Shown: positions 16,978 through 24,682 of the stretch, piece after piece | Numbering within the stretch: the first letter of the stretch is position 1 | Layout of the letters: each line of letters opens with the position of its first letter | Source of the DNA: JAUVKT01 sp036350795 | GTDB lineage: Bacteria > Bacteroidota > Bacteroidia > Bacteroidales > VadinHA17 | Direction of reading: 5' to 3' | Assembly: GCA_036350795.1 (NCBI GenBank) | Contig: JAZBNV010000145.1 | Span: 1 to 32,159, forward strand | DNA: 32,159 bases | Notes under the pieces: model-generated | Told to the model about the DNA's origin: nothing | The model's database searches: none | What the model saw: the letters and a program-made list of their open reading frames with translations, nothing else | Translations under genes and position numbers: made by a program

Positions 16978-17364
16978 ATGGAAGTTATTAACACAATTGG
17001 AAGAAGAAAAGCTGCCATTGCCAGGGTTTATCTCTCTGAAGGTAAAGGATCAGTTACTGTTAACAATAAAGACTACAAAGAGTACTTTCCAACTGGAACT
17101 CTTCAGTATATTGTTCAGCAACCTCTTGATCTTCTTAAAGTTACCGACAAGTATGACATTAAAGCAAATCTCGATGGAGGTGGTGTAAAGGGTCAGGCCG
17201 AGGCACTTCGCCTGGGTATTGCAAGAGCACTTGTCATGATAAACGAAGAAGATAAATCTGCATTACGCGCAGCAGGTTTCCTTACAAGGGACCCACGCCA
17301 GGTTGAACGTAAGAAGCCAGGGCAACCAAAAGCTCGTAAGAGATTCCAGTTTAGCAAACGTTAG
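16978..17364 (+). CDS. rpsI: 30S ribosomal protein S9
   Basis: The 128-residue protein is standard length. GRRKAAIARVYLSEGKGSVTVNNKDYKEYFP near the N-terminus and the basic tail DPRQVERKKPGQPKARKRFQFSKR, ending in the conserved Lys-Arg that reaches the P-site tRNA, identify it. It is coupled to rplM with a 5-base gap, the near-universal L13-S9 pair. A 103-base gap with inverted repeats separates it from rpsB. Confidence 0.97.
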   Translation: MEVINTIGRRKAAIARVYLSEGKGSVTVNNKDYKEYFPTGTLQYIVQQPLDLLKVTDKYDIKANLDGGGVKGQAEALRLGIARALVMINEEDKSALRAAGFLTRDPRQVERKKPGQPKARKRFQFSKR

Positions 17365-17377
17365 AAGTCCAAGATTA

Positions 17378-17435
17378 TAGATACAAGTTTAGTATCTAAA
17401 TTGCATTGACTTCCTTAAGGAACTACTCTGCAATT
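17378..17435 (+). promoter_or_regulatory. Nested inverted repeats in the rpsB leader
   Basis: TAGATAC (17378-17384) pairs with GTATCTA (17392-17398) around a 7-base loop. Immediately after, AATTGCA (17399-17405) pairs with TGCAATT (17429-17435), enclosing the perfect palindrome TTCCTTAAGGAA (17411-17422). The second structure ends 32 bases before the rpsB ATG. No T-run follows either stem, so a simple terminator is unlikely. A role in S2 autoregulation or as an RNA-processing site is inference. Confidence 0.45.
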
Positions 17436-17467
17436 GGCAAACAGAAAGTAAACTTAAAATTAACACA

Positions 17468-18391
17468 ATGTCAAGAACAAATTTCAATGAATTACTCGAT
17501 GCAGGTGTTCACTTCGGTCACCTCAGGAGAAAATGGAACCCCGCCATGGCCCCGTATATTTTTATGGAGCGCAATGGTATTCATATTATCGACCTGGAAA
17601 AAACCGTAGCAAAGGTTGAAGAAGCCTCCAATGCAATGAAGCAGATCGCAAGGTCTGGCAAGAAGATATTATTTGTAGCCACCAAGAAACAGGCAAAAGA
17701 TATTGTTGCCGAAAAAGTAAGCCAGGTTAATATGCCTTATGTAACAGAGCGCTGGCCCGGTGGCATGCTTACAAATTTCCCTACCATAAGAAAAGCCGTA
17801 AAAAAAATGTCGTCAATCGACAAAATGGCTACCGACGGGACATTTAATAACCTTTCCAAGAGGGAGAAACTCCAGATTACACGCCAGAGGGCAAAACTCG
17901 AAAAGAACCTTGGCAGTATCTCCGATCTTACCCGTCTTCCCGCTGCACTTTTTGTAGTTGATATTACTAAGGAGTATATCGCGGTAAGGGAAGCCAAAAG
18001 ACTTAATATTCCTGTATTCGCTATGGTGGATACAAACTCTGATCCTACTACTGTAGATTTCCCGATACCTGCAAATGATGATGCTTCAAAGTCTATATCC
18101 CTGATTACCGGAATAATGTGCAAGGCGATAGAGGAAGGACTTGGTGAGAGAAAAATCGAAAAGGAAAAGGACGAAGACGGCAGGAAAAGCAGCGAAAAAG
18201 AACCCAAGGCAGCACCTAAAAGAGTAAGATCAGTTAAGGTGGAAGAAAGTGGTGAAGAAAGTGTAAAAAAGGCCGAAAAGACTGACGAAAAGACTGAAAT
18301 GCCCAAGGCAAAGGCAAGCAAGCCCGTCGCCAAAGAAGAAAAAAAGGTGGAGCTTGCTGAAAAAGGAAAAAAGACTGAAGAGTCAAAATAA
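17468..18391 (+). CDS. rpsB: 30S ribosomal protein S2 with a long charged C-terminal tail
   Basis: The first ~230 residues are a normal S2: MSRTNFNELLDAGVHFGH, RKWNPAMAPYIFMERNGIHIIDL, RWPGGMLTNFPTIRKAVKK, and PVFAMVDTNSDPTTVDFPIPANDDASKSI are all intact. S2 binds the small-subunit platform and is needed for S1 docking. Residues ~230-307 are a 78-residue, low-complexity Lys/Glu/Ser/Ala tail with no predicted fold. Bacteroidota S2 proteins often carry some extension, but this is long. EF-Ts follows after 24 bases in the usual rpsB-tsf pair. Confidence 0.96.
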   Translation: MSRTNFNELLDAGVHFGHLRRKWNPAMAPYIFMERNGIHIIDLEKTVAKVEEASNAMKQIARSGKKILFVATKKQAKDIVAEKVSQVNMPYVTERWPGGMLTNFPTIRKAVKKMSSIDKMATDGTFNNLSKREKLQITRQRAKLEKNLGSISDLTRLPAALFVVDITKEYIAVREAKRLNIPVFAMVDTNSDPTTVDFPIPANDDASKSISLITGIMCKAIEEGLGERKIEKEKDEDGRKSSEKEPKAAPKRVRSVKVEESGEESVKKAEKTDEKTEMPKAKASKPVAKEEKKVELAEKGKKTEESK

Positions 18392-18415
18392 TTAATTCAA
18401 AAAATATATTCTACA

Positions 18416-19246
18416 ATGGCTAATATAACTGCAGCAGATGTTGCCAGGCTCAGAAGGAGCACAGGCGCAGGCATGATGGATTGTAAAAAGGCATTACAGG
18501 AAGCAGACGGTGACTTTGACAAAGCTATAGATATTATTCGCAAGAAAGGACAGGCTATTGCCAATAAACGTGCTGACCGTGAGGCCGGTGAAGGAGTTGT
18601 ACTTGCAAAAAGCACAGACGATAACAAGCATGGAGCTATGGTGGTGCTGAATTGTGAAACTGACTTTGTTGCCAAAAATGAAGACTTTGTAAAACTTGCA
18701 TACCAGATACTGGATAAGGCTCTCGAGGCAAAGCCGGCATCACTCGAAGAACTTAAGTCCCTGCCTTTCGAAGGCAGCACAGTGGGCGATAAAGTTGTTG
18801 AGCAGATTGGTATAACAGGAGAAAAAATGGATCTTTCGTATTTCGATTCTGTTAACGCAGAACATGTTCAACCTTATATCCACCCTGGCAATATGCTTGC
18901 CACACTGGTAGGTTTTACAAAAGCCGGAATCGACGAGCAGGTTTATAAAGATATTGCAATGCAGGTAGCGGCAATGAACCCGGTTGCAATAGATAAGGAA
19001 AATGTAAGCCAGAAAATTATAGACAAGGAACTTGAGATAGGAATGGAACAGGCCCGCAAAGAAGGAAAGCCTGAAAACCTTCTCGAGAAAATTGCCCAGG
19101 GTAAACTTGCAAAATTCTTTAAGGATAGCACGCTCCTCAACCAGGAGTTTGTTAAAGACAACAAGTTAACAATTAAGCAATATCTCCAGTCTAATGACAA
19201 GGACCTCAGTGTTGTTGATTTTAAGAGATTTACTCTTAGCGAATAA
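18416..19246 (+). CDS. tsf: Translation elongation factor Ts
   Basis: EF-Ts exchanges GDP for GTP on EF-Tu. The 276 residues match the family: ITAADVARLRRSTGAGMMDCKKALQEADGDFDKAIDIIRKKG at the N-terminus is the UBA-like domain with the TGAGMMDCKKAL signature. The contact motif ETDFVAKNEDF follows, then MLATLVGFTK, and the coiled region toward the C-terminus (VSQKIIDKELEIGMEQARKEGK). It is transcribed with rpsB. Just downstream are two palindromic units that may end part of the transcript. Confidence 0.97.
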   Translation: MANITAADVARLRRSTGAGMMDCKKALQEADGDFDKAIDIIRKKGQAIANKRADREAGEGVVLAKSTDDNKHGAMVVLNCETDFVAKNEDFVKLAYQILDKALEAKPASLEELKSLPFEGSTVGDKVVEQIGITGEKMDLSYFDSVNAEHVQPYIHPGNMLATLVGFTKAGIDEQVYKDIAMQVAAMNPVAIDKENVSQKIIDKELEIGMEQARKEGKPENLLEKIAQGKLAKFFKDSTLLNQEFVKDNKLTIKQYLQSNDKDLSVVDFKRFTLSE

Positions 19247-19256
19247 TATAAAATCA

Positions 19257-19319
19257 GGGACACGATGCGTCGTGTTCCGGAGATACAGGAAGGGACACGA
19301 TGCATCGTGTCCTTTTTTT
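19257..19319 (+). repeat. Two tandem palindromic units ending in a terminator-like T-run
   Basis: The first unit (19258-19278) is an imperfect version, with CACGA/TCGTG at its core. The second (19293-19312) is the perfect palindrome GGACACGATGCATCGTGTCC followed by seven T (19313-19319). The two are about 35 bases apart and share most bases. Together they fill much of the tsf-pyrH gap. The second has the form of a rho-independent terminator; the doubled, palindromic form also resembles dispersed REP-like intergenic repeats. Its strand-symmetric core would form on either transcript. Confidence 0.7.
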
Positions 19320-19347
19320 ATTACTTTTAGTCATCAAAACAAAAGAA

Positions 19348-20052
19348 ATGAAATACAGACGTATCTTACTAAAGCTTAGCGGAGAAGCTCTGCAGGGAGA
19401 CAAAGGAAGCGGCATCTCGCCTGAAGTATTAAAGACATATGCAAGCCAGATAAAAGAAATCTCCGGCAGGGGCTGCGAAGTAGCTATAGTAATCGGAGGC
19501 GGCAATATCTTCAGAGGTCTGAGCGGTACAGAAATGGGCTACGACAGGCTGACGGGCGACCAGATGGGAATGCTTGCAACAGTGATAAACAGCCTTGCCC
19601 TCGAAAGTGAGTTACATAGCCAGGGAGTGAGGGCAAAAGTTTTTACTTCCATAAGGATGGAACCTGTTGGCGAACTTTACAGAAGAGACGAGGTACTGAA
19701 AGAAATGGAGGCAGGTGGCATAGCCATACTGGCAGGAGGTACGGGAAATCCCTTTTTTACCACTGATACAGCAGCAGCCCTGAGAGCCGTTGAAACAGGA
19801 GCTGATGTCCTTTTGAAAGGAACCAGGGTGGACGGGGTATATGATTCTGATCCTGAAAAAAATCCCGCCGCCCTGAAGTTCGACAGGCTCAGTTTTGACG
19901 AGGCACTGGACAGGGGTCTAAAGATAATGGATCAGACCGCCTTCACCATGTGCAAAGAGAATTCAGTAAAGATTATAGTATTCAATATGAATAAAAATGG
20001 AAATCTTGCTGAGGTGGCAGAGGGGAAAAAATGTGGTACCCTGATATCCTGA
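19348..20052 (+). CDS. pyrH: UMP kinase
   Basis: PyrH phosphorylates UMP to UDP and is the bacterial hexameric amino-acid-kinase type. ATG 19348 gives 234 residues starting MKYRRILLKLSGEALQGDKG, the usual N-terminus. A frame from 19300 would start inside the palindromic repeat and adds 16 odd residues. Other motifs are AIVIGGGNIFRG, YDRLTGDQMGMLATVINSLAL, AGGTGNPFFTTDTAAALRA, and LLKGTRVDGVYDSDPEKNPAA. It lies 101 bases after tsf, with the palindromic repeat between, and about 105 bases before frr, an order common across bacteria. Confidence 0.96.
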   Translation: MKYRRILLKLSGEALQGDKGSGISPEVLKTYASQIKEISGRGCEVAIVIGGGNIFRGLSGTEMGYDRLTGDQMGMLATVINSLALESELHSQGVRAKVFTSIRMEPVGELYRRDEVLKEMEAGGIAILAGGTGNPFFTTDTAAALRAVETGADVLLKGTRVDGVYDSDPEKNPAALKFDRLSFDEALDRGLKIMDQTAFTMCKENSVKIIVFNMNKNGNLAEVAEGKKCGTLIS

Positions 20053-20086
20053 TAAGCTCAGAATATTCTTTTTTTAAGAATTTTTA

Positions 20087-20094
20087 TAAATTTG
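20087..20094 (+). promoter_or_regulatory. Putative -7 box of frr
   Basis: TAAATTTG fits TAnnTTTG and lies 63 bases before the frr ATG. The short palindrome AGAATATTCT (20060-20069) with a T-run after it stands just upstream and could be a weak terminator for pyrH. No well-spaced TTG was seen. Confidence 0.35.
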
Positions 20095-20157
20095 TTAAGC
20101 CCTGCAACATGTTTGTGTTAACGGGAATAGTATAGAAAAACAAAAATTATAGCCGGT

Positions 20158-20721
20158 ATGAAAGAAGAAATAGACCTAATAATGGAAGAAACCCAGGAAA
20201 AGATGGAAAGCGCCATCAGCCACCTGGAAATTGAATTGTCGAAACTCAGGGCAGGAAAAGCAACTCCAACTATGCTCGACGGAATTAATGTTGATTACTA
20301 CGGTGTTAACACCCCTTTGTCGCAGGTCTCAAATGTTAATACACCCGACCCAAAATCCATTATTATTCAACCATGGGAGAAAAGCATGCTCGGGCCGATC
20401 GAAAAAGCCATTATGGCCGCAAACATAGGCCTCACGCCAATGAATAATGGCGAAATTATCAGGATTAATGTGCCGCCACTTACAGAAGAGCGTCGTGTAC
20501 AACTGGTAAAGATGGTTAAAAATGAGGGCGAAAATGCCAAGATCAGCATTCGCAACTCGAGGAAATGGGCTAATGATGAGTTAAAGAAATTACTGAAAGA
20601 AGGCCTGTCAGAAGATATGGAAAAAGATGCAGAAGATAATGTACAGGAGCATACCAACGAATTCTCAAAAAAGGTAGATGCAATAGTCGAAGCCAAAGAA
20701 AAAGATATTATGACCGTTTAA
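20158..20721 (+). CDS. frr: Ribosome recycling factor
   Basis: RRF with EF-G splits post-termination ribosomes. The 187 residues match the family length: an N-terminal helix (EEIDLIMEETQEKMESAISHLEIELSKLRAGKATP), the domain II core PLSQVSNVNTPDPKSIIIQPWEKSMLGPIEKAI, then INVPPLTEERRVQLVKMVKNEGENAKISIRNSRKWANDELKKL. All key elements are intact. It is the last gene of the translation block and ends 14 bases before the stop of the convergent radical SAM gene. Confidence 0.97.
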   Translation: MKEEIDLIMEETQEKMESAISHLEIELSKLRAGKATPTMLDGINVDYYGVNTPLSQVSNVNTPDPKSIIIQPWEKSMLGPIEKAIMAANIGLTPMNNGEIIRINVPPLTEERRVQLVKMVKNEGENAKISIRNSRKWANDELKKLLKEGLSEDMEKDAEDNVQEHTNEFSKKVDAIVEAKEKDIMTV

Positions 20722-20735
20722 AAGAGAAAAACCGC

Positions 20736-21722
20736 TTATCTCCTTATCCAGGGAGGTAAACCATTTGTACAATTGCTGCATATATCGATTCCGGCACGAT
20801 TATGCAGCAATTTTTGTCTGAAATCCCGGTACTTTTCCGAATACCATATCTCGCTGAATTTCTGCAATTTCAAGTCGCCCATTACATATTCACCGTCCTT
20901 GTCAAAGCAACATGGCAGAAGCAGACCATCCCAGGTAATTACAGGCCTGGTCCATAAGCGGTAACACGACAGGACAGGCCATCTTTTTATTCTTAACTCC
21001 TTCCCCCTTAAGTTGTAACGCCGGTATATATTCCTTTTTGGCAGCAGCTTATGGTCGCCTTCTTCACAGTTTAACTGCATCGACTTATACCTTATCCCCG
21101 CCCTTTTACCCTTCGCAAAAGACCTGATCACTTTGAGTTCGCCTTCATTAAGCGAGTTTACAAGTACCTGTATTTCAACCCTGGTGGTACTCTTCTCCCT
21201 TGCGAGAGCTTCACACAGATACCCGATACCTTCTTTTACTTTCTCAAGATTTCCCCCCACCCTGTATGCATTATAGCTATCATCGCTTATGCCGTCGAGA
21301 GATACAATTACAAGAGGCGGACTCAAAACTGCCAGCAAATGAGAACTCTGCCTGTCAAGAAAGTGCCCGTTTGTGGATATTACCGGTTTTAAAGGCAAAG
21401 CCAGCCGCAGCATATCAAAAAAGCGGGGATGCATCATTGGTTCACCCTGGAAGTAGAGCATCGACCCAAAAACCCTTCCCGAAAATTCACTTACAATGGC
21501 TGCCAGGAGCTCCTCAGACATATAACCCCGCTGCCTTGTTAAAGCTCCTGCACCGGAAGAGCAATGCGGGCACCTTAAATTACAGTGATTGCTAAGTTCA
21601 ATACCAAGAGAAGCAGGGTATCCCCATACCCGGGCTTTGCCTGAAATACCTCCCGCCAGCCAGGAAGCACTTATTTTTATTAGGTTGATATATTTTGATT
21701 GTATCACCGGGCTTAATAACAT
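20736..21722 (-). CDS. Radical SAM protein with SPASM-like C-terminus
   Basis: ATG 21722 gives 328 residues. A longer frame uses a TTG at 21740. The radical SAM cluster motif CNLRCPHC (Cys47, 51, 54) is followed by LYFQGEPMMHPRF, the GxP-type SAM contact, and VSLDGISDDSYNAYR. The C-terminus has CYRLWTRPVITWDGLLLPCCFDKDGEYVMGDL and a final CSNCTNG, which looks like a SPASM-type auxiliary Fe-S site. Such enzymes modify peptides, sulfatases or small metabolites. No short precursor gene or partner sulfatase is visible alongside, so the substrate is unknown. A TATATTTG (-7-like) box on the minus strand at 21726-21733 lies only 3 bases before the ATG, which would make the message leaderless if used. 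Confidence 0.85.
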   Translation of the reverse strand: MLLSPVIQSKYINLIKISASWLAGGISGKARVWGYPASLGIELSNHCNLRCPHCSSGAGALTRQRGYMSEELLAAIVSEFSGRVFGSMLYFQGEPMMHPRFFDMLRLALPLKPVISTNGHFLDRQSSHLLAVLSPPLVIVSLDGISDDSYNAYRVGGNLEKVKEGIGYLCEALAREKSTTRVEIQVLVNSLNEGELKVIRSFAKGKRAGIRYKSMQLNCEEGDHKLLPKRNIYRRYNLRGKELRIKRWPVLSCYRLWTRPVITWDGLLLPCCFDKDGEYVMGDLKLQKFSEIWYSEKYRDFRQKLLHNRAGIDICSNCTNGLPPWIRR

Positions 21723-21839
21723 GTACAAATATACTATCAAAAAAACATTGATCAGAATAGGGTAAAAGCATTGTGCAGGGTCATTAATGTGAAATCATAT
21801 CTACAAATGTAGAATTCTGTATAATTAAAATAAAAGGCC

Positions 21840-23141
21840 ATGAAAAATTTTATCAAATCAGCTTCAGCACTAATAATACTGATAGCTTTTACACTGCAGG
21901 GAACTGCATCTGACGGTTTTCTGAAAATAAAAAAGGATCCACAGAATTATATTACCATCACAGGTAAGGTAGTTGACCAGGATTCAAATACACCTCTTAT
22001 TTTTGCTACTGTGGCAGTTCAGAGCTCCAACGTTGCCACAGTTACCAATATTGAGGGTGAGTTTATACTCAAAATAGACGTAAACCTTAAGAATCCTGTA
22101 CTTGAGGTTATGTATATAGGTTACAATAATAAAATAATCCCGCTAAGCGAACTTAAAACAGGCGGCAGGGACAATACCATATCCCTGGAACAGGCAGTTA
22201 TCCCGATTGCAGAGGTTGTTATCAAGCCTATTCTGCCTGAAGAGATTATTGCAAATCTTATTTACAATATAAAAAACAACTATACTGATGTTCCTAATCA
22301 GATGACTTCATTCTACAGGGAAACCATTAAGCGAAACCGTTCTTATGTTTCGATAGCGGAGGCTGTTGTTGAGGTTTTTAAAGCTCCCTATAACAACGAA
22401 TTCAGGTTTGACCTTGCAAAGGTTTATAAAGGTCGCAAGAACGTTGAAATAAACAGGCTTGATACAGTGCTGTTCAAATTGCAGGGCGGACCCGTAACAA
22501 CATTGCAGCTCGACCTGGTTAAGAACAGCTCGGCATTGCTTTCAACCGAAGAAATGGAATCATACGATTATATCCTCGACAATATAGTGTCAATTAACGA
22601 AAAACCTCATTATGTAGTTTCCTTCCGTCAGAAAGCCAATGTTGATATACCTCTTTTCCTGGGACGACTCTTTATTGATATGGAAACCTTTGCCTTAACT
22701 GAAGCTGAATTCAGTATTAACCTTGAAGACGAGGACAAAGCATCTTCAATATTTATAAGGAAAAAACCACTTGGCATGAAGGTTACTCCCGAAATGGCCA
22801 GCTACAGGGTTAAATTCAGAGAGCAGGATGGAAAATGGTACTTTGGATACGGACGTGCAGAAGTAAAATTTAAGGTAAACTGGGCAAAGAAACTTTTTAA
22901 TACCTCTTACACAACAATGTCTGAAATCGCCATTACCGACCGCACCGAGGAAGAAGTTGTTAAATTTACAGGTAAGGAAAGATTAAGAAAAGGTGATATC
23001 TTTACAGAAGAACTTGCGGCATTTGCTGATCCCGATTTCTGGGGCGATTACAATGTAATTGAACCCGATCAGAGTATTGAATCAGCAATACGCCGGCTTA
23101 ACAGGAAACTGAGATTCAGCGACAGGGATAACGGACAATAG
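21840..23141 (+). CDS. CarboxypepD_reg-like secreted protein, first paralogue of the sigma cassette
   Basis: The 433 residues begin with a signal peptide (MKNFIKSASALIILIAFTLQ, then GTASDG). Residues 38-120 are a CarboxypepD_reg-like beta-sandwich: ITITGKVVDQDSNTPLIFAT, then TNIEGEF and LEVMYIGYNN. From about 130 to the end is a ~300-residue region with TSFYRE (156-161), KVYKGRKNVEI and DPDFWGDYNVIEPDQSIESAIRRLNR. This region is clearly paralogous to the C-terminal part of the 24683 gene. It resembles the DUF5686/carboxypeptidase-regulatory-like family of Bacteroidota, but lacks an evident outer-membrane barrel. The role is unknown; it is likely periplasmic. It is 12 bases upstream of the sigma gene, so they are one transcription unit. 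No TAnnTTTG box was found before it. Confidence 0.8.
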   Translation: MKNFIKSASALIILIAFTLQGTASDGFLKIKKDPQNYITITGKVVDQDSNTPLIFATVAVQSSNVATVTNIEGEFILKIDVNLKNPVLEVMYIGYNNKIIPLSELKTGGRDNTISLEQAVIPIAEVVIKPILPEEIIANLIYNIKNNYTDVPNQMTSFYRETIKRNRSYVSIAEAVVEVFKAPYNNEFRFDLAKVYKGRKNVEINRLDTVLFKLQGGPVTTLQLDLVKNSSALLSTEEMESYDYILDNIVSINEKPHYVVSFRQKANVDIPLFLGRLFIDMETFALTEAEFSINLEDEDKASSIFIRKKPLGMKVTPEMASYRVKFREQDGKWYFGYGRAEVKFKVNWAKKLFNTSYTTMSEIAITDRTEEEVVKFTGKERLRKGDIFTEELAAFADPDFWGDYNVIEPDQSIESAIRRLNRKLRFSDRDNGQ

Positions 23142-23153
23142 CCTTAAACAAGA

Positions 23154-23684
23154 ATGGTAACCGAAGGAGATATATTAGGTGGAATCCGGAAGGGCGACAT
23201 AGGGCAGTTTGAGTTGCTCTTCCGCTCCACCTATACTTCTCTGGTTAACTATGCAAAAACAATACTTAAAGACCACGACACTGCAGAAGAGATAGTACAG
23301 GAACTGTTTTACGTACTCTGGCGAGACCGCCGCAAGATTAAAATTATGACCTCGCTGAACGGCTACCTTTTCCGGGCTGTATATAACAGGAGTATGCACC
23401 ACATAGAACACGAAAAAGTTGTAAAAAAATATGCCGGGGAGGCTAAAACACAAGTCAGCATTAATACTGAAGACCCTTATGAACAGCTAAAGTATAATGA
23501 ATTGCATGAGAAGATTGCCATAATTATAGAGAAGCTTCCGGAGCGTTGCGCCAGGATATTCTGCATGAGCAGGTTTGAAGGGCTTAAGTATTCAGAGATT
23601 GCTGAAGAACTTTCGATATCGGTTAAAACGGTTGAAGCCAATATGGGGAAAGCCTTAAAAGAATTTCGTAATGAGCTGCTTTAA
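23154..23684 (+). CDS. ECF sigma factor, Bacteroidota sigma-70 family type
   Basis: The 176 residues form the two ECF domains. Region 2 runs about 20-88 (FELLFRSTYTSLVNYAKTILKDHDTAEEIVQELFYVLWRDRR, then NGYLFRAVYNRSMHHIEHEK). Region 4 is about 124-173: IEKLPERCARIFCMSRFEGLKYSEIAEELSISVKTVEANMGKALKEFR, with the helix-turn-helix. It directs RNA polymerase to a regulon when freed from its anti-sigma. It matches the Bacteroidota-expansion ECF group usually encoded beside FecR-type anti-sigmas. The FecR gene follows after 3 bases. The target genes, and whether the cassette regulates itself, cannot be read here. Confidence 0.94.
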   Translation: MVTEGDILGGIRKGDIGQFELLFRSTYTSLVNYAKTILKDHDTAEEIVQELFYVLWRDRRKIKIMTSLNGYLFRAVYNRSMHHIEHEKVVKKYAGEAKTQVSINTEDPYEQLKYNELHEKIAIIIEKLPERCARIFCMSRFEGLKYSEIAEELSISVKTVEANMGKALKEFRNELL

Positions 23685-23687
23685 GTT

Positions 23688-24665
23688 ATGAAAAAGAAAG
23701 AAAAATACGATGAAAGAGAATGGCAGGATATTGCATCTTACCTGTCAGGAGAGGATATTAGTGCAGGAAAGGCAACTCAAAGCTTCCTGAACGAAGATGG
23801 TGGGACAATAGAAAAATATTTTAAAATGATTGATAGAAACAGAGGGCTTGAAAAAGTAAACGTAGATAAGGCCTGGGATAAATTATTCACAAGGCTTGAT
23901 GAAGATGGCCTCTTACAGAAGAAAAGATTTTTATCGGGGCCTTTATTGAGGGTGGCTGCAGTACTTGCACTCCTGGTAGTTACTACCTTTACTGTACGAT
24001 ATATTATCAGCGATCAGTCTGCGGGAGAAATCATGGCTGTTGCGACTTCCATAAATGAAAAGAACAGGCTCGTAAATATGCCCGACGGAAGTACTGTAAC
24101 CCTTAACCGGAGCAGCCAGCTTACTTTCCCCGACAGCTTTGATGAAAATATCAGGAAGGTTGAACTGAAGGGCGAGGCCTTCTTTGATATCCGGCACGAT
24201 GCGTCCAGACCTTTTATCGTAGAAGCAGGTAGTGCCAGGGTTAAGGTACTGGGAACTTCCTTCAACATCATTACTGACAGCAACAATAATAGCATTGAAG
24301 TATATGTCAAAACAGGAAGAGTTCTTCTGAGTACTCCCGATGGCTTAAACGAAGTTACCATTGAACCCGGGTATATTGGAAAAATAGAGAATAATATTCC
24401 CTACCTGGTCCGGAATATTAATCCAAATTACCTCTCCTGGAACACCGAGGTGCTTACCTACAATGGTACAGATCTTGAACAGGTAATTAAAGATATTAAA
24501 AGAGTACATAATATCCGGGTTGAAGTATCCGACACATCAATACTCGAGCATAGAATCACAAGCGAATTCAATAATAATTCGCCCGAAGCAATAATACAAT
24601 TGATATGTAACAGCTTTTCGCTTACTTTTGAGAAAAAAGGTGAAACTTATTACCTTTCAAGATAA
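23688..24665 (+). CDS. FecR-family anti-sigma factor with DUF4974-like tail
   Basis: The 325-residue protein has a cytosolic N-terminus (1-80), which would hold the sigma factor, one membrane segment (about 86-107, LLRVAAVLALLVVTTFTVRYII), and a periplasmic part. The FecR domain (about 120-215) shows NMPDGSTVTLNRSSQLTFPDSF, KGEAFFDI, and VKVLGTSFNI. The C-terminal ~70 residues (NTEVLTYNGTDLEQVIKDIKRVHNIRVEVSD, ending SLTFEKKGETYYLSR) match the DUF4974 domain, an STN-like fold. In the family, an outer-membrane receptor's STN domain signals to FecR, which releases or activates the sigma. It lies 3 bases after the sigma gene. The STN protein begins 17 bases downstream. Confidence 0.93.
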   Translation: MKKKEKYDEREWQDIASYLSGEDISAGKATQSFLNEDGGTIEKYFKMIDRNRGLEKVNVDKAWDKLFTRLDEDGLLQKKRFLSGPLLRVAAVLALLVVTTFTVRYIISDQSAGEIMAVATSINEKNRLVNMPDGSTVTLNRSSQLTFPDSFDENIRKVELKGEAFFDIRHDASRPFIVEAGSARVKVLGTSFNIITDSNNNSIEVYVKTGRVLLSTPDGLNEVTIEPGYIGKIENNIPYLVRNINPNYLSWNTEVLTYNGTDLEQVIKDIKRVHNIRVEVSDTSILEHRITSEFNNNSPEAIIQLICNSFSLTFEKKGETYYLSR

Positions 24666-24682
24666 TATCATAAACCCTTACT

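Noticed and set aside
17737..18333. Long minus-strand open frame inside rpsB
   Set aside because: It is antisense to the conserved S2 gene, and its Ser/Leu-rich content reflects the Lys/Glu codons of the S2 tail.
19300..19347. Longer N-terminus for PyrH
   Set aside because: It starts inside the palindromic repeat and extends beyond the normal MKYRRILLKLSGEAL N-terminus.
21801..21812. Palindrome CTACAAATGTAG as an operator of the sigma cassette
   Set aside because: The stem is only 5 bp and such motifs are expected by chance in AT-rich gaps; position alone is not enough.
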